Both the position numbers and the translations under genes were made by a program. A stretch of 24,187 bases of DNA. Origin: Bigelowiella natans CCMP2755 (lineage: Eukaryota; Cercozoa; Chlorarachniophyceae). The notes under the pieces were generated by a model. That model worked only from the letters and a program-made list of their open reading frames with translations, had not been told where the DNA came from and searched no databases. Below are positions 1 to 11,483 of the stretch, piece by piece (the first letter of the stretch is position 1; each line of letters begins with the position of its first letter). Location of the stretch: contig ADNK01000524.1 in assembly GCA_000320545.1 (NCBI GenBank), positions 1 through 24,187 of the forward strand, read 5' to 3'.

Positions 1-138
1 GAGCAGCATGAGCAGATATTGTGTAGGAAGGGGGCGGGGGTGGGGGGGGAGGGATATTTCTAGTCTGGGAATGGGTCAGTATGGAAGAACAAATTATGAC
101 GATGATAATGATGATGATGATGGATGATAATGGAACAG

Positions 139-1452
139 GTTGCAGTATTTGTGCTCTTGAAAGGGCTACTAGGGGTGCGCTGTGGGGGACGTCTAACCCT
201 CGAGCAAGTAAGAGAGGCATTGCGTGCGTGCGTGTGTGCGCAAATACGTTTTACCCAGCGAACCACGACTTGATTCTTCTTCTTCTTCTTCTTCTTCTTC
301 TTCTTCTACTTTTCTATAACCACAACGTCCTTCTGGTAGGTTGAGATCTGGCTTTTAGCGGACCTCCTATACGTGTAATCCCTCGTTTACCATTTTTGCA
401 CAGGAACATCTCTCTACAATATGTGATGATGATGATGATGATGATGGTGATGGTGATGATGATGGTGAGGACATAATTGTCGCGGAGGTATGTGGAGAAA
501 AGGCTGCGCATTTCTCCCACAAATCTGCCAAAACATCATACAATACAAAAAAATGGTTGAGGGCGTTGCTCAGCAGCTGTGCCCATGAAGCAACAGGAAG
601 GAAAACCTAGTGTCTTCAGTATTGCCAACGAAAATAAAGGGAAAAGAGAGAGAGAGAGAGAGGGAGAGAGAGAGATCACAATGAAAACCAGAACAAGTTG
701 TAGGAGTTTATGTGTGTGTGTGTGTGTGTATTTCCTTCCATCACCATAGATACGCGGCGGGCAGCTATATGACGCGCAATCCAAACGCCTGGACGACCTT
801 TACAGCGCTCTCCCTCTTTGTAATAATCCAGCTGTCTTCATCCTCCTCCCCGCTTCCCCCCCCCTCCCACCTGATTTCTCATTGCTTTCTTCCAAATATC
901 GTTGCCTGCGAGCTCCTCCACTCACGCACTGAAAACACCATGATTAGCTGACCGTGCTCTGGTCTCCAATCCGGATATACTGGCTCGTTGAATTGCGCGG
1001 ATACGATGCGCTGCCCCCCTCCTCTAGTAGTAGTAGTAGTAGTAGCAGTAGCGGTATCAATCCGAAGAAGAGTGCGAGTATGAGGGATAGCAAGCAACCG
1101 CATCTCCAACGACCGGTGTCCCAAACGCACCGCCGCGGGGTGCCAAGCCGACGATTGACGTAGGAGGTGTTCTGTGTGTCTAGATGTATAGAAGATAAGG
1201 GAGATAGATGGCGGGATTTCCTCCAGAGCATTATTTAGTGAAACTATTATCACGAGCGATGCGCGTATATATGAAGATGAAGACGAGCCCTCCAACAATA
1301 TGCACGCATATCACACAAAGCTAAACTGCCTATCCGCGCTATGGTGTCTTAAGAAAGCGCTTGCGAGCCGTCTACCATGTACATATCATCTCTGGATCTA
1401 AATAGCTGCAGCTCGCAATCGCTCAGTATCTTATCTAGCGCTGCATGTATAG
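139..1452 (+). CDS. Unrecognised multi-exon gene, 5' part outside the window
   Basis: I do not recognise the product. Exons matched in phase are 139-207 (ends in a strong CAA|gtaag donor), 340-372, 404-487, 750-819, 948-986, 1095-1159, 1195-1378 and 1412-1452 (stop TAG). Visible segments are VAVFVLLKGLLG, LEQ|VEIWLLADLLY, an acidic stretch of seven Asp then Gly/Asp/Glu encoded by a (GAT)n tract in 404-487, IRGGQLYDAQSKRLDDLY, DRALVSNPDILA and DARIYEDEDEPSNN. Acceptors at 340, 404 and 750 have good pyrimidine or TG-rich tracts. The exon 1095-1159 and the end of the gene are least certain: exon 1195 can also be read straight to a TAA at 1399-1401. The first 20 bases of the window may be part of another exon. 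The gene converges tail to tail with the thiamine pyrophosphokinase gene. It is probably a real gene of unknown function. Confidence 0.5.
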
Positions 1453-1504
<52 letters not shown>

Positions 1505-1846
1505 GGATGACCATTGAAAAAAATTGAACATTTCATATTACATCCGTCTCATATATTGACCAAGGAAACAAACAGATACAATCTAAGCGCTGTAGCCGCT
1601 ACATTGCACAGCTACATTAGGATGACCATTGAAAATTTTTAAATATTTCATTACATCCGTCTCATATATTGTACATGTATGCTGTGCGCGCGCGTGTGTG
1701 TGTGTACTGCTAGCGCGCATCATGTAGCACAGTTGCAGTAATAATCAACACGCCACAAACGGGCGAAGGCTACTGACTTTAATGGCTTTGCTTGAAAAAG
1801 TAAAAGGGTTGCAAATATAAATTGACTGCCAGCATTAGTGCTTTCA
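1453..1846. other. Intergenic region between convergent genes
   Basis: This stretch separates the 3' ends of the left-hand plus-strand gene and the minus-strand TPK gene. It holds a (CA)n(TA)n run at about 1457-1498 and a two-copy direct repeat (1503-1558 and 1618-1671). I see no coding exon in it. Confidence 0.6.
1503..1671. repeat. Two-copy imperfect direct repeat of about 55 bp
   Basis: The motif beginning aggatgaccattgaaa and ending catccgtctcatatattg occurs at 1503-1558 and again at 1618-1671. Differences are confined mainly to an A/T-rich centre. About 60 bp of unrelated sequence separates the copies. Confidence 0.8.
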
Positions 1847-2882
1847 CTAATCGACAGTAAGTGCCTCTGCTCTCCCTGCTGCCGTCTCACTACTACCACT
1901 ACCATCTGGTGGAACTGTAAGGCTGGTTGTCCATATTAGGGGGGCCGTTGTCTTAATGCTCACAGAATCCGCCGTCAGCACGTTCGACGTACTCACCAGT
2001 CCTCCCATCTTCAGCGTCTCGCCCTTTAGGTTCCACTTGAGCCCTTTGTTGTCATCACATTATCCGTATCACAATACACATTGATTTCGGCTGCAACAAC
2101 AGCAGCAGCAGCAGGAACAACAACAACAACGACAAGAAGAGAAAGAAGAAGAAGGAGTGCTAGCACTACCCATAGTTTCAACTCTCGCAGGCTTAACGAC
2201 TGGGATGAGGCCGCAGTGGGGGCCAAAGGTACTGCCGGTCAACATTGATGCGATGCTGGCCAGCCCCCAGAATCTGCACGAGACTCGAGCTACCTGTGGG
2301 TTGTGTAGTGATGTTTGAATGATAACAGGTGTTGGTGATGGTGATGGTGGAAACCCCTCAGCTAGAGTTGTTACAATAGTAGATGTACTTTTTTGAATGG
2401 CGCTGTAAAGAGCGAGTGACATACGAAAGATGCCCCAGCTATATGAGGTAGGAGGAAGAAGCTATCGTTGTCGGTGGCTGGCTAGTATTCTTGCATAAAT
2501 AGTATATTTCCGTAGTTTCTGCGAGAAGGAATCTACTACTTCAATATCCGCACAACCCCCTCCCATGCTCCCCCCCCCCTCCCCTTTTTCAAACCGAAGA
2601 ATGAGTTACCTAACATGACAATTTGGTCGAAATCGTCGATATTCCTAGTAAGGGCGTTGACATTGCCCATCTCATGGTCGAATCGGCCGCCCAGCCCGCC
2701 GCACAGAATTGCCCGATTTACTCCGTATCGCTCCTAATCATCACACACCCTCTCTATCACCAAGTCACTGCAACCACACAGCCTGCTATGGTCCCGCGTG
2801 CAAGAACATTCGTCATCATAACCGTGATGATAATCACCTCCCCAGCGCCCGTACCAACAGCAATAGCAACACAGGGTGAAAT

Positions 2883-2924
<42 letters not shown>

Positions 2925-3434
2925 GGGGGGGAGGGAGCACAAAAGGAAAGAGCACCTTGACGATTCGAAGACTCTTCTCCAGATCATTGGAACCCTTAAG
3001 GCAGACATCACAGGTGATATGTACAACAAGTGAATATTATACACACACATATTCATTGATGTATATAATAGATTTAGTGCTCTGGTGCTAGACCCACAAC
3101 GATGGCACTGCCTCCTCCTCCTCACATCCCCCGTTCATAAGTAGCCGACCCCATCATCTCTCTATCATACTGCAACCTCGTCCTCCACACGGAAGATCTC
3201 AACTCCCTTGTCGCGGTAGTAGTCAACGACGTCGGGACGGATGGAATCAAGGTCTCCGCACACGACATGCGGCACATACTTCTCAGCAACACCTTTCCCC
3301 CCCTCCATGTGGGAGAGACGGTACAAACGATTCGAGGCGCCGTCTGCGCACACTGGTTATTTATTGATAGGATTAAAGTGAACAGAGAATTAAGAGAAGG
3401 AGGAAACGTTGAGGAGATATATAACACAAACACA

Positions 3435-3491
<57 letters not shown>

Positions 3492-4001
3492 TCTCTGACT
3501 CTTTTCTCCTAATCTATCTGCTTCTACTTCTACTAATACTACTATAGCCTACAGCCTCCTCTCTCCATCGGTACAAAATTAGATCTCCATATTCGTTCTT
3601 TCGTGTACCTATTACGTCTGCCCTGGACCATATGTTACCAAGGAGCCATTCGATCGTAGGATCTATGGGCGTGTTAAGCACAATCAACGCTGTTCCTTTA
3701 ATCCTAGCGTCCTCCCCCTTCTCTGGCCTATGTTATATTCAACGAGCATATTTACTGTAATAATCATGTTGGTGGGAAATCAAGAGCCCTCTTAAACATT
3801 ATTTTCTACCATAATAACGAAGGAGGAAAAGGGGGGGGGGGGGTTGACAAGGAGTGTAAGAGGAAGGTGCGAATTTCCACATCATCACCTTCGGAACAGA
3901 TAGTCATAGGAGTGACTTTTTGTATTGCTGCCCTTATTGCTATCGAAACTCCCGGCTTTTGCTGGGACGGTGCCACCGCCAAAGAACATTCTCCCGCGCA
4001 T
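1847..4001 (-). CDS. TPK1: Thiamine pyrophosphokinase (thiamine diphosphokinase), frameshifted in exon 6
   Basis: The enzyme transfers pyrophosphate from ATP to thiamine, giving thiamine diphosphate in the cytosol. Exons in transcript order are 3889-4001, 3609-3703, 3177-3352, 2956-2994, 2610-2733, 2170-2293 and 1847-2043, all GT-AG, about 288 residues, close to eukaryotic TPKs. Family motifs seen are TALIVLN (res. 42-48), VCADGASNRLY (70-80), HVVCGDLDSIRP (98-109, metal/substrate Asp motif), SNDLEKSLR (130-138), GGLGGRFDH (153-161), INVDR, GPHCGLIP, GLKWNL, GGLVSTSN and a C-terminal APLIWTTS. Exons 5 and 7 pair perfectly with neighbours. Inside exon 6 the frame changes between INVDRQY and GPHCGLIP (about 2222-2240): one extra base makes the exon 124 nt where 123 would keep frame. 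This is a sequencing error, a recent lesion or a pseudogene mark. The start at 4001 is the first Met in this frame, but the frame stays open upstream to an acceptor at 4060, and a further exon 4239-4277 is phase-compatible, so an N-terminal extension is possible. Confidence 0.92.
2884..2931. repeat. (GA)n-poly(G) composite microsatellite in a TPK intron
   Basis: GA dinucleotides are followed by a run of about 18 G. On the sense strand of TPK this is poly-C then (TC)n, starting about 25 nt after the donor of the 39-nt exon. Confidence 0.95.
3430..3488. repeat. (CA)n(GA)n composite microsatellite in a TPK intron
   Basis: A CA run passes directly into a GA run. On the TPK sense strand it reads (TC)n(TG)n and lies about 75 nt upstream of the acceptor of exon 3. 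Confidence 0.95.
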
Positions 4002-4130
4002 ACTTCGAATCAGCGTCTGGGGGAAGTAGTTGGAAGGTCCCCGAGGTTGGAACTGCCTTGCTAGGGAACGCACACAGCACGCCAGGCTCCCGGGAGAACT
4101 ATAACATGGGGACACGGACCATTTACACGT

Positions 4131-4167
<37 letters not shown>

Positions 4168-4425
4168 TTCACTATGAGAATCCTTTTCCCCCTTCAATCC
4201 TGCAGTGGAGCAGGGGGTGGAAGATCTGTAGTAGTTACCTTCCTGTTCGTGGTCGCAGTCCGTTGGCCAGATTCTCCCTGGCCCACGAATATACAAATAC
4301 AAACGTAAGAGGAATAGAGACAGATCATCACCGAGGCACTCCTCCGCGTCTCGTATGATCTATTCAGCGCTGCACTGTGAAATGAAAAATAATTGAGAAA
4401 ATTGGTCTAGATGGATGTTACGTAC

Positions 4426-5131
4426 TTGGCCGCTCGGTTGACGAAAGAAGACATAAGAGCAAAAAACCCTAATCCACTGTAGCCGAGGGCTCGAAAGAGC
4501 ATTCCTCCTCTCTGCTGCCGCCGGTAGCACCTGGTTCGGTGGCGGGCCCGGCACCTGTGCATGGGATGGGCAGGGCCACGATGGGTTCTTTCTTTCTTTT
4601 TTCTTATTTTTCCATCTCGAGACGAAGAAGAAAAAGAAAACCTGATTGCCGATGTTCGTAGCAATATTTAACCAGCTTGTCTTCGAATGGTAATCCAAGG
4701 GAACTTGGAGCTTGCGACAGCGAACATAGCGTCCTGGAATTGAAAGGTCCAGGGGTTGTAGAGGTATAGGTAGGGAAAGACGACAAGTCTGGGGTTGTTT
4801 GGTGATTTCACCTATTTCGAGCAGAGCGTAGGGACTTTTCGCAACGCAACGCGCTGCAATTACAACCCGGTGGTTCCACTGGAGAGAACATTCTAAAACG
4901 ATGCCTCTGAACGAGAGCGCCGTTCGGAAACGCAGTTAAATGTATTGCACCTTGCTATAGCTTGCTGCATGAAAGATCAGCCGCTCTTGCCATCAGTCGC
5001 ATAGAGGAATCGGAGTAAATGGATTCCTTTTGCACGGCTCTTACCTTTCTTCCTTGAGCGAAGGCCAAAAATAGACGGCGAACATGCCCTAAGTTCTTTC
5101 CTTCGTTTGTCGGGAGACCAATTTCAGCCAT
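4426..5131 (-). CDS. Unrecognised multi-exon gene, 3' end unresolved
   Basis: I do not recognise the product. Phase-matched exons in transcript order are 5045-5131 (starts MAEIGLPTNEG, ends AQGRK with donor AAG|gtaaga), 4812-4878 (WNHRVVIAARCVAKSPYA), 4642-4733 (YVRCRKLQVPLDYHSKTSW) and, less surely, 4426-4554 (Pro/Ala-rich). The intron 4734-4811 is 78 nt, has no in-frame stop and ends in a long pyrimidine tract, so it might be retained in some transcripts. The Met at 5131 is a reasonable start, although the frame is open a little further upstream. At the 3' end two readings compete: the one given, or one ending at a TAG at 4469-4471. A phase-1 donor at the end of 4426-4554 could even connect to the extra TPK exon at 4239-4277, which would make this the 5' part of the TPK gene. 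Existence of exons 1-3 is fairly likely; the gene structure is not settled. Confidence 0.42.
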
Positions 5132-5511
5132 CGAATCTCTCTCAGTCACCAGTGAGAACGCAGCTCAAAACTGAAGGACAGGCGTTTTGACAGGATGCGA
5201 CTGAACAAACGGGAGAATTACCGGCTGTAAACGGAAACATCTTGATCCAAGAGAACCAGGTGCAAATCTGAAGACTAAGCACGAGTCGGCAGGTGCTCGA
5301 ATGATAAATTCTTGAAGTTAGTTTTGTCCCCATACATGCTACTCGGACTTCGTGGCCACACAGTGCCGACGAACTTGCTGCCTAATCTTATAACTAGGTC
5401 TCATCCGCTGGTATTGCTCACGGAGGATTGCACTATTCAAGCAAGTGGGTCCAAGCAGTTAAGATTAAGGCAGCCCTGCCACTGGGCAGGGATATAAAAA
5501 GACTGTACACG
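5132..5511. promoter_or_regulatory. Divergent intergenic region (possible bidirectional promoter)
   Basis: The region lies between the putative starts of a minus-strand gene (ATG at 5131) and a plus-strand gene (ATG at 5512). A TATA-like gatataaaaag sits at 5491-5501 but is only 11 bp before the plus-strand ATG, too close to serve that start. In-frame plus-strand sequence is open from 5398, so part of this stretch could be an upstream exon of the plus-strand gene. Confidence 0.35.
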
Positions 5512-6863
5512 ATGATGCTACACGCTTCTCCTACGTCCACAGCCCCGAGGACGACCAACTACGGAAACTGCTTTGCGAGCAAGGGTAATCCTCGTAGAAA
5601 GCCCGAAGCGCATCAGAACCAGCGAAAGTCGGCGTCCACCGATGACGGCAACGTCTCCTCTTCCTCTTCTCAAACAAAGAATAAGAAAAGCAAAAACGCA
5701 AAGATTGAGGGCCTCTCCGAAGGTTCTGGCATATGGTGGCGCTACAATGAAGGCTGGGTCAGTGCGGAGATTTTACGCGCTCTGGGAGATGGATACTATG
5801 ATATCAAGATCGTGGATCCAAAAATTGTGAAAGGACTTGGACGCGACAGCGTATTTGGAATAGAAGGCTCACGTCTCCGTGCCAAGAATGAGGAGCAACA
5901 GAATGGTGCGACAAGAGGAGGAGAGGAATCATTCTCGACCATAGGAGAAAGCTCGCACGGAGATCAAGCTGCACTTCTAAAGGTATTGTGAATGTTTTTC
6001 TTTTCGTAACTTTTGGATCTTCACCCTCCCAATAATTTTGCAGGATAGCAAGGGTGGCAATGGAAACGAAGACATAATAAGGGTAGTTCAAAATCTAGTA
6101 GTGGCAGCAATATAGCGCAGTTGCCCTTCACCCGATTAGTGTAGTACTCTGATAATTCTATGTCTTTCGCATGGCCTCATAGACGACGTAATGTATCCGC
6201 AAGTTCTTATTCATTCGGTCGATAACCCCAGGACGATTTTCTCACATTTCCCACTGCCCTAGCTCTATCTCCCCTTGGCCTCATACCTCATCCATCCAAG
6301 ATTAGCCTCCTTTCTCCTTCATGTAAGCCTTCTCCTGGACTGTCAGTATCGACACCCGGACAGAGGCCAGGGCAGCTCCCGGAGGACCTCACCTCATGGA
6401 ATACCTCTAATGATAATGACACTAGCCCCTCCGTCCCCCCCTTTTCCACCGCGCTCAAACATTTCTACCAGAAAGAAGAGGAGAGGAAGGTGGAGAGAGA
6501 GATATCGTGTGCTCTATTCACCTCCAATTCGACGTGCATCAGAACTAACGAAGGGATTTTTCATCATTCTTTCTCTAGGTCGACCCTGTGTTCCTTTTAC
6601 GTGAACTGCAGAGGACAGTAGAACAGGGGCCGAGGGGGAAGTTACAAAGAGACAGCTACTCGCGTAGAAACAGAAATCAGGGGCCTATTGTGTCACCGTC
6701 ATCATTTCTCAACCTCAATTCCGGGGGTGGACGGTCTACGCATGAGCGTCTGATTGACCATCCAGTTCCTTCAGCCTTCAACGGAATTAGTAGTAACAAG
6801 GACACAAGGACGAGAAAGAATGTGCACCAGAATAAACGGGCGAGCAAGAGATCTAGATCTTGA
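5512..6863 (+). CDS. Small basic protein with SH3/Tudor-like domain
   Basis: Exons 5512-5982, 6044-6082 and 6579-6863 join in phase 0 (AAG|gtattg...gcag|GAT; AGG|gtagtt...ctag|GTC) to give about 264 residues. A Ser/Lys/Asn-rich, low-complexity N-terminus (res. 1-70) is followed by one compact domain at about 72-123: GIWWRYNEGWVSAEI, then DGYYDIKIVDP, then IEGSRLR. The aromatic, Gly and 'DG-YD-I' pattern resembles the SH3-like/Tudor barrels common in protists (W-x-x-A-x-I ... DGTYDI ... R-L-R). The C-terminus is basic and ends KRASKRSRS, a likely nuclear localisation signal. I infer a nuclear or RNA/chromatin-associated protein, without naming a function. The start is uncertain: tandem ATGs at 5512 and 5515 are used here, but the frame is open back to 5398 and an acceptor (ctag) is present there. 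Confidence 0.65.
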
Positions 6864-8730
6864 AATCAATGAACGGTGGATAAGAAGCAGCCTCATCAAT
6901 TGCGATGCCCTTAATTTGAAGCGGTGATGAGATGATGACGATGGTTATGATAGCACCTTTTCACATCTAGTGCGCATTTCGACAAGGCCGTTTCGATTGG
7001 ATATCGTTAGATCTTCTTTATACCATGTTAGCTAGAGCCCTATACTTCAATTCCTGTTACTCCTGACCTTTTACCTAGTACCTATCCATATTGGCGACAT
7101 GCAGCTCGAGAATCACTGAATATCACTCAGAAAAACAGTTTGATCATCCTCCGGGAAGAGAAAATGGATATTAGCCGACAAAATTCTAATGGAAAGAAAT
7201 TATAAATATCCTTTAACTATCAATAGCTCGTTAAACAAATTTGTTATCAGCAATGTAAGAAACAAATTAAATGTATTTACTACGCAAGTTGGGCAAAAAT
7301 ACGCACACAACAATTGAGGCACAAAACATGGTATTCAGATTACAGCTGCTAGGTAGCTATGTGCGATATCTGGGAGCAAATTGGAGAAACAGATTTCATG
7401 GCACCTACTAGTATCACGTTAGCTAGTTAGGCACCATGCAATTCAGTGCATCATTGCGATGAACGCTGATCGGGATGCTACATGATGCTCAATGGTGAGG
7501 TGCTGCACCCTGACAACGAAGGAATTGATAATGCTGACACATGGTGTGAACACCATCTTGAGATGTGTTCATTGCTGTGTTTGTCTTTGCATCATTTTTG
7601 TGCCATGCACACACAGCGCACTGTAGCATGAATTCATCAGTTGTTGTAGTTTGTGTGCGCAGCCTGTGCATGCGAATGGAAACAAGATCAAACATGTCTG
7701 CGTTGTCCACACATCCCAGTCGATCACTGCAGCACAACAATTGGAAAAACAGCGAACAGACTGGACAGAAGTAGTGATGGTTTCTAGGTTTGCATCCACC
7801 ACCACAACTAGACAAGACTGGATTGATCGCATGCTTGCAAACATTCCAGCATTTGTCACGTGTTGCTCGCATCAGGCGTGCGTTTGCGTGAGATTTCTGA
7901 TTCCACATTTGCAGGCAACAAACCCTGTGAATCGCACGTCTAGACGCTCAGGACAATTGCACACTACTGGAGAACGTGAGCGAGTGCAAAAGGATCATCG
8001 GACGCATTGACTCGCATCATCCACAATGACCCCACTAGCCCAACCAGTCAGCGTGTCGATCAGCGTGCCGCACGAAACGAGTGAACACGTCTAGACGTGA
8101 TTGGAACATTTTCAGTGCTTGACTCGAAAGACACGGGACGTGAATGAACAAAGTGACTCAACAGGAGCGTTTGAAAGGATCATTGGTCACGCTGACTCAT
8201 CCGTGACCTCTCCAACCGAGCCAACTCAATTGCGTCCTCCTAGCCTCCGCAATCAAGAGTGCAATCAAAAGAATTCGCGAGGGTTTCTTGTTTCACATCT
8301 GCCTGCCATCAACGCTCAGATAGGTGACCTGTAGAGACGGCGCTCACGCAAGGAAGGAAAATCGAGGGTTCGTTTGAATGAATGAAGTTTCAATACTCAC
8401 ATCCGCCAGCTACGAGCGCTTAGACACAAACAACAAAATTCAGATGTTTTACATCCTGCGACTTGGAAAAAAAGATAGTCGTACTTTGAATAAGGACATC
8501 GATCTTTCTCATCGCCCCGGCCCGAACATAGATGTTTCCTGACGAGAACACAGTCTAATTCCATCAAAAGACATGAAAAAAACAGGTTAAATTTCAAGAT
8601 AAATCACCTTGATTTTGGATTAGATATTTCGATTGGGTATCTCCAAGTAACTCATAACATCGGGGGGGGGGGGGGGGGAATCCTCAAGGGATTTGAGAAC
8701 GTATATATATTTTCTTCATCTTATAGAAGT
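6864..8730. other. Gene-poor spacer between two plus-strand genes
   Basis: I see no convincing exon here. It contains a region of short overlapping ORFs on both strands (7489-8334), diverged tandem repeats at about 7934-8300, and an 18-base poly-G run at 8661-8678. The overlapping ORFs lack coding signatures and may be decayed mobile-element sequence. Confidence 0.5.
7934..8300. repeat. Diverged tandem repeat units
   Basis: Three motifs recur in the same order in two units: CACGTCTAGACG (about 7935 and 8087), AAAGGATCATYGG followed by TGACTC (about 7989 and 8175), and a TTTCT...CACATYTGC block (about 7892 and 8284). Spacing differs by tens of bases, so the units are old and carry indels. Confidence 0.55.
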
Positions 8731-11121
8731 ATGGAAACACCGGAAACGCTGGAACAAGCTTCGAAAGGGGGTCCAATCCCCTTGCGACAATGGCAGAGGA
8801 ATGCACTCCCAAAGGATACATTTCGAGAAGTCAGACATGCTCTTACCGCTTCATGCATACATGTCAACTATTATTTTTCTTCGGCTAAATTCCTGTCTTC
8901 TGATAGTGGGCGGAAAAGCCACCGACGCTCCTCAACGACGAACAGATGAGGCAGTTTGTGGTAGGTTGCAAAACAGTTGCTTTTCTGCTCGGACAGCAAT
9001 ATATCGAAAACCACACAGGTGGACGGGTTCGTTGTGATTGATAGCGGACTGGAAAAGGCAGTGTTGGACCTCATCTGCAACAAAGTTGCGTCGATACCCA
9101 CCCGTTCTTTGCTTACGATCTCCTGCTCGAGTGGTGAGCTGTAATGTCTATCTGATCCAATGATACATCATGCACGACAGATGGGTACGCTCCTCGACGA
9201 CGACTCCAATTCTCCGATTGGCAGCTGGAATCCGGGTAACAACGTGATGGCCACCGTTCCAGAACTGGCAAGACTTATTCAGTCGCCCAATCTTAGAGGG
9301 TAAACAACACAGTAAAAAAGCAGCGTGACCTCATGACTAACTCCATTACGACTCGTGGAAGTGAAACTGAATACGGTACACGCAATGACTGCAGTGTTCT
9401 CCTCCCCTTCTTGTTCCCTGCCCCCGCTTAGAGCTCTGACGTCCATCCTTGGACCTAATTACCACGAGCATGCGCACAGGTACAACTCTCATTGGCAGCC
9501 AAAAAATAGGGTATCGACGTCCTCTGCTTCACATCTTGCAATACTTTGTCAAATCAGAGTGATTGTGTGCTGCATTTTTACGCAATATCTTATGCGATGA
9601 CGATCTTTGATCTTTTTTTCTCCGTAATAAATAATTCTTTTTTCATGCCGCCTCGAAATTTTCCCCATGGCCACAAAAAGGTATCTGCACGATCTGAGGC
9701 ATGCAGAAAAAGGCGGACCCCACCGTGCGCAGGTCGTTTGCAGTTTGACAAACAATTATTAAGAAGTCTAAAGTATCCAGACTAGCCCTCTTTTCCGTCG
9801 ATACACATGTGACTAATAGGAATCCTCTTGTTTTTTGGCATTTTCATTCGTGATGACAATGTTTCGCTCTTCATTCGATCTTTTCGTAAGATTCAAACAC
9901 ACACTCTCAGGATTACCACAAGGACACACAGTCACCTATGGCACTAGCCGCGAATCATCATCCCAACTGGGCCATGGTCTTATTTTGAAAACTCTAACAG
10001 AATCGAGTTGTAAAAAGGAAAGAGGGGAGGCGAGCGGGGCAAATTGAAAGTCTTATTAAAACGTTTTGGCATGACAATTCTCTATGTTTTTGAAAGAAAA
10101 CAACGACAACACAATAAATGTATTCTCTTAATCCATAAATCGAAACAGGTCCTTTTCTTCCCACAAGAAACGCCAAAGATCATGGGTCTTTGCTTACTTT
10201 CCACCTTTCTTCCGCTTTTGCATCACCGTTGCGGCAAAATGCAGTAGCACAGACAACATCTGCCGATGTCTAAATACTCTCCTCCTCCTCCTCCTCCTCC
10301 TCCTCCTCCTCCTCCTACTCCTCCTCGTTCTTCACCTAATTTTCGATGAAGGGCCTACCGGTGTCATTGCTGGAACCCAATACGACACAAGGCCTGAGCA
10401 CATGGTTAGAGATGAAGAGAACAAACTAGGTGGGTCATTGATGGTGGGTCATTGATAGTGAATGTGGACATGGAGGAGGAGATATAGGGAAATGCAGAGA
10501 GTGTTGCAGAGCACAACACAGTATTTCTCCTTGGGGAAAACAGGAGATCAGAAACGTTTTGCTACTATAGCGTACATTGTGTGTGTGTGTGTGTGTGTGC
10601 GAGTTTACGTGTGTGATGCTTGACGAGTCCAATGCTCCTACTAAACATGTCAGGGAGGCCTGTAGACGCCAAGAAAGCAGGTATGAGTAAGCAATAGATA
10701 TAATGAGGAAAGTTGATAACGTCACACACACACACACACACACACACACATAAAAAATTATTTATATTTTTACTACAATTTACACATGACAGGCACGTGC
10801 GCGATCGTCCATTTCGACCTTGTTCACAGAGGAAATGTAATATGCTCATCTAGACGCAGCACACATTCTTCCATGACACCGAAAAACAATCACGCTGCCA
10901 TAGAAAGCGTACATCCCGGCACACAATCACACTCGTAAAGCAACATCAGAGGCACACAGTTATTAATACTGCGTCTTCTTTCTTTTCCTCAGATAAACCT
11001 AAATAAGAATAAAGTGCGCTACATGCTCAAGCTTGTCTTCGCACGGTTGGTGTAGTAGTAAAAAACAATACGAGCCTCTCTCTTTCACTCTCTCTTTCTA
11101 TTTCCCCCTCCCTCCTTCCCG

Positions 11122-11193
<72 letters not shown>

Positions 11194-11435
11194 TTGTGTT
11201 TGTATGCTAAAAAAAGGAGTGCTACTCCCACGGAGCCCTCTTGGAAGTGCAAGGTGTAGTGGCCATTGGATCACTGCTGTTGATCTAAATGACTCCTTAG
11301 CAGTACTGACTATTTTATGAATGATGCCAGGACACGGTGTTCCGATTGCCGAAGCAGATCCGAGGAAGATACAAGGCCCTTCCTATCTGGTATAATGCTC
11401 CAAAACTATCTCAGCTCGATGCAACCATATATGTA

Positions 11436-11483
<48 letters not shown>

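Noticed and set aside
879-1298. Minus-strand 139-codon ORF overlapping the left-hand gene
   Set aside because: It runs through the (TAG)n tract and a Ser-rich repeat. The plus-strand exons in the same interval have splice sites and compatible phases, although certainty is limited.
4673-4733. Reading DAMFAVASSKFPW as a phase-0 exon on the minus strand
   Set aside because: The same bases in another frame (YVRCRKLQVPLDY) continue the open frame of both neighbours and fit the splice phases better.
7489-7908. Minus-strand Cys/His-rich ORF resembling a transposase zinc ribbon
   Set aside because: The Cys/His spacing does not match any family I can name, the opposite strand is equally open, and no terminal inverted repeats or transposase core were seen.
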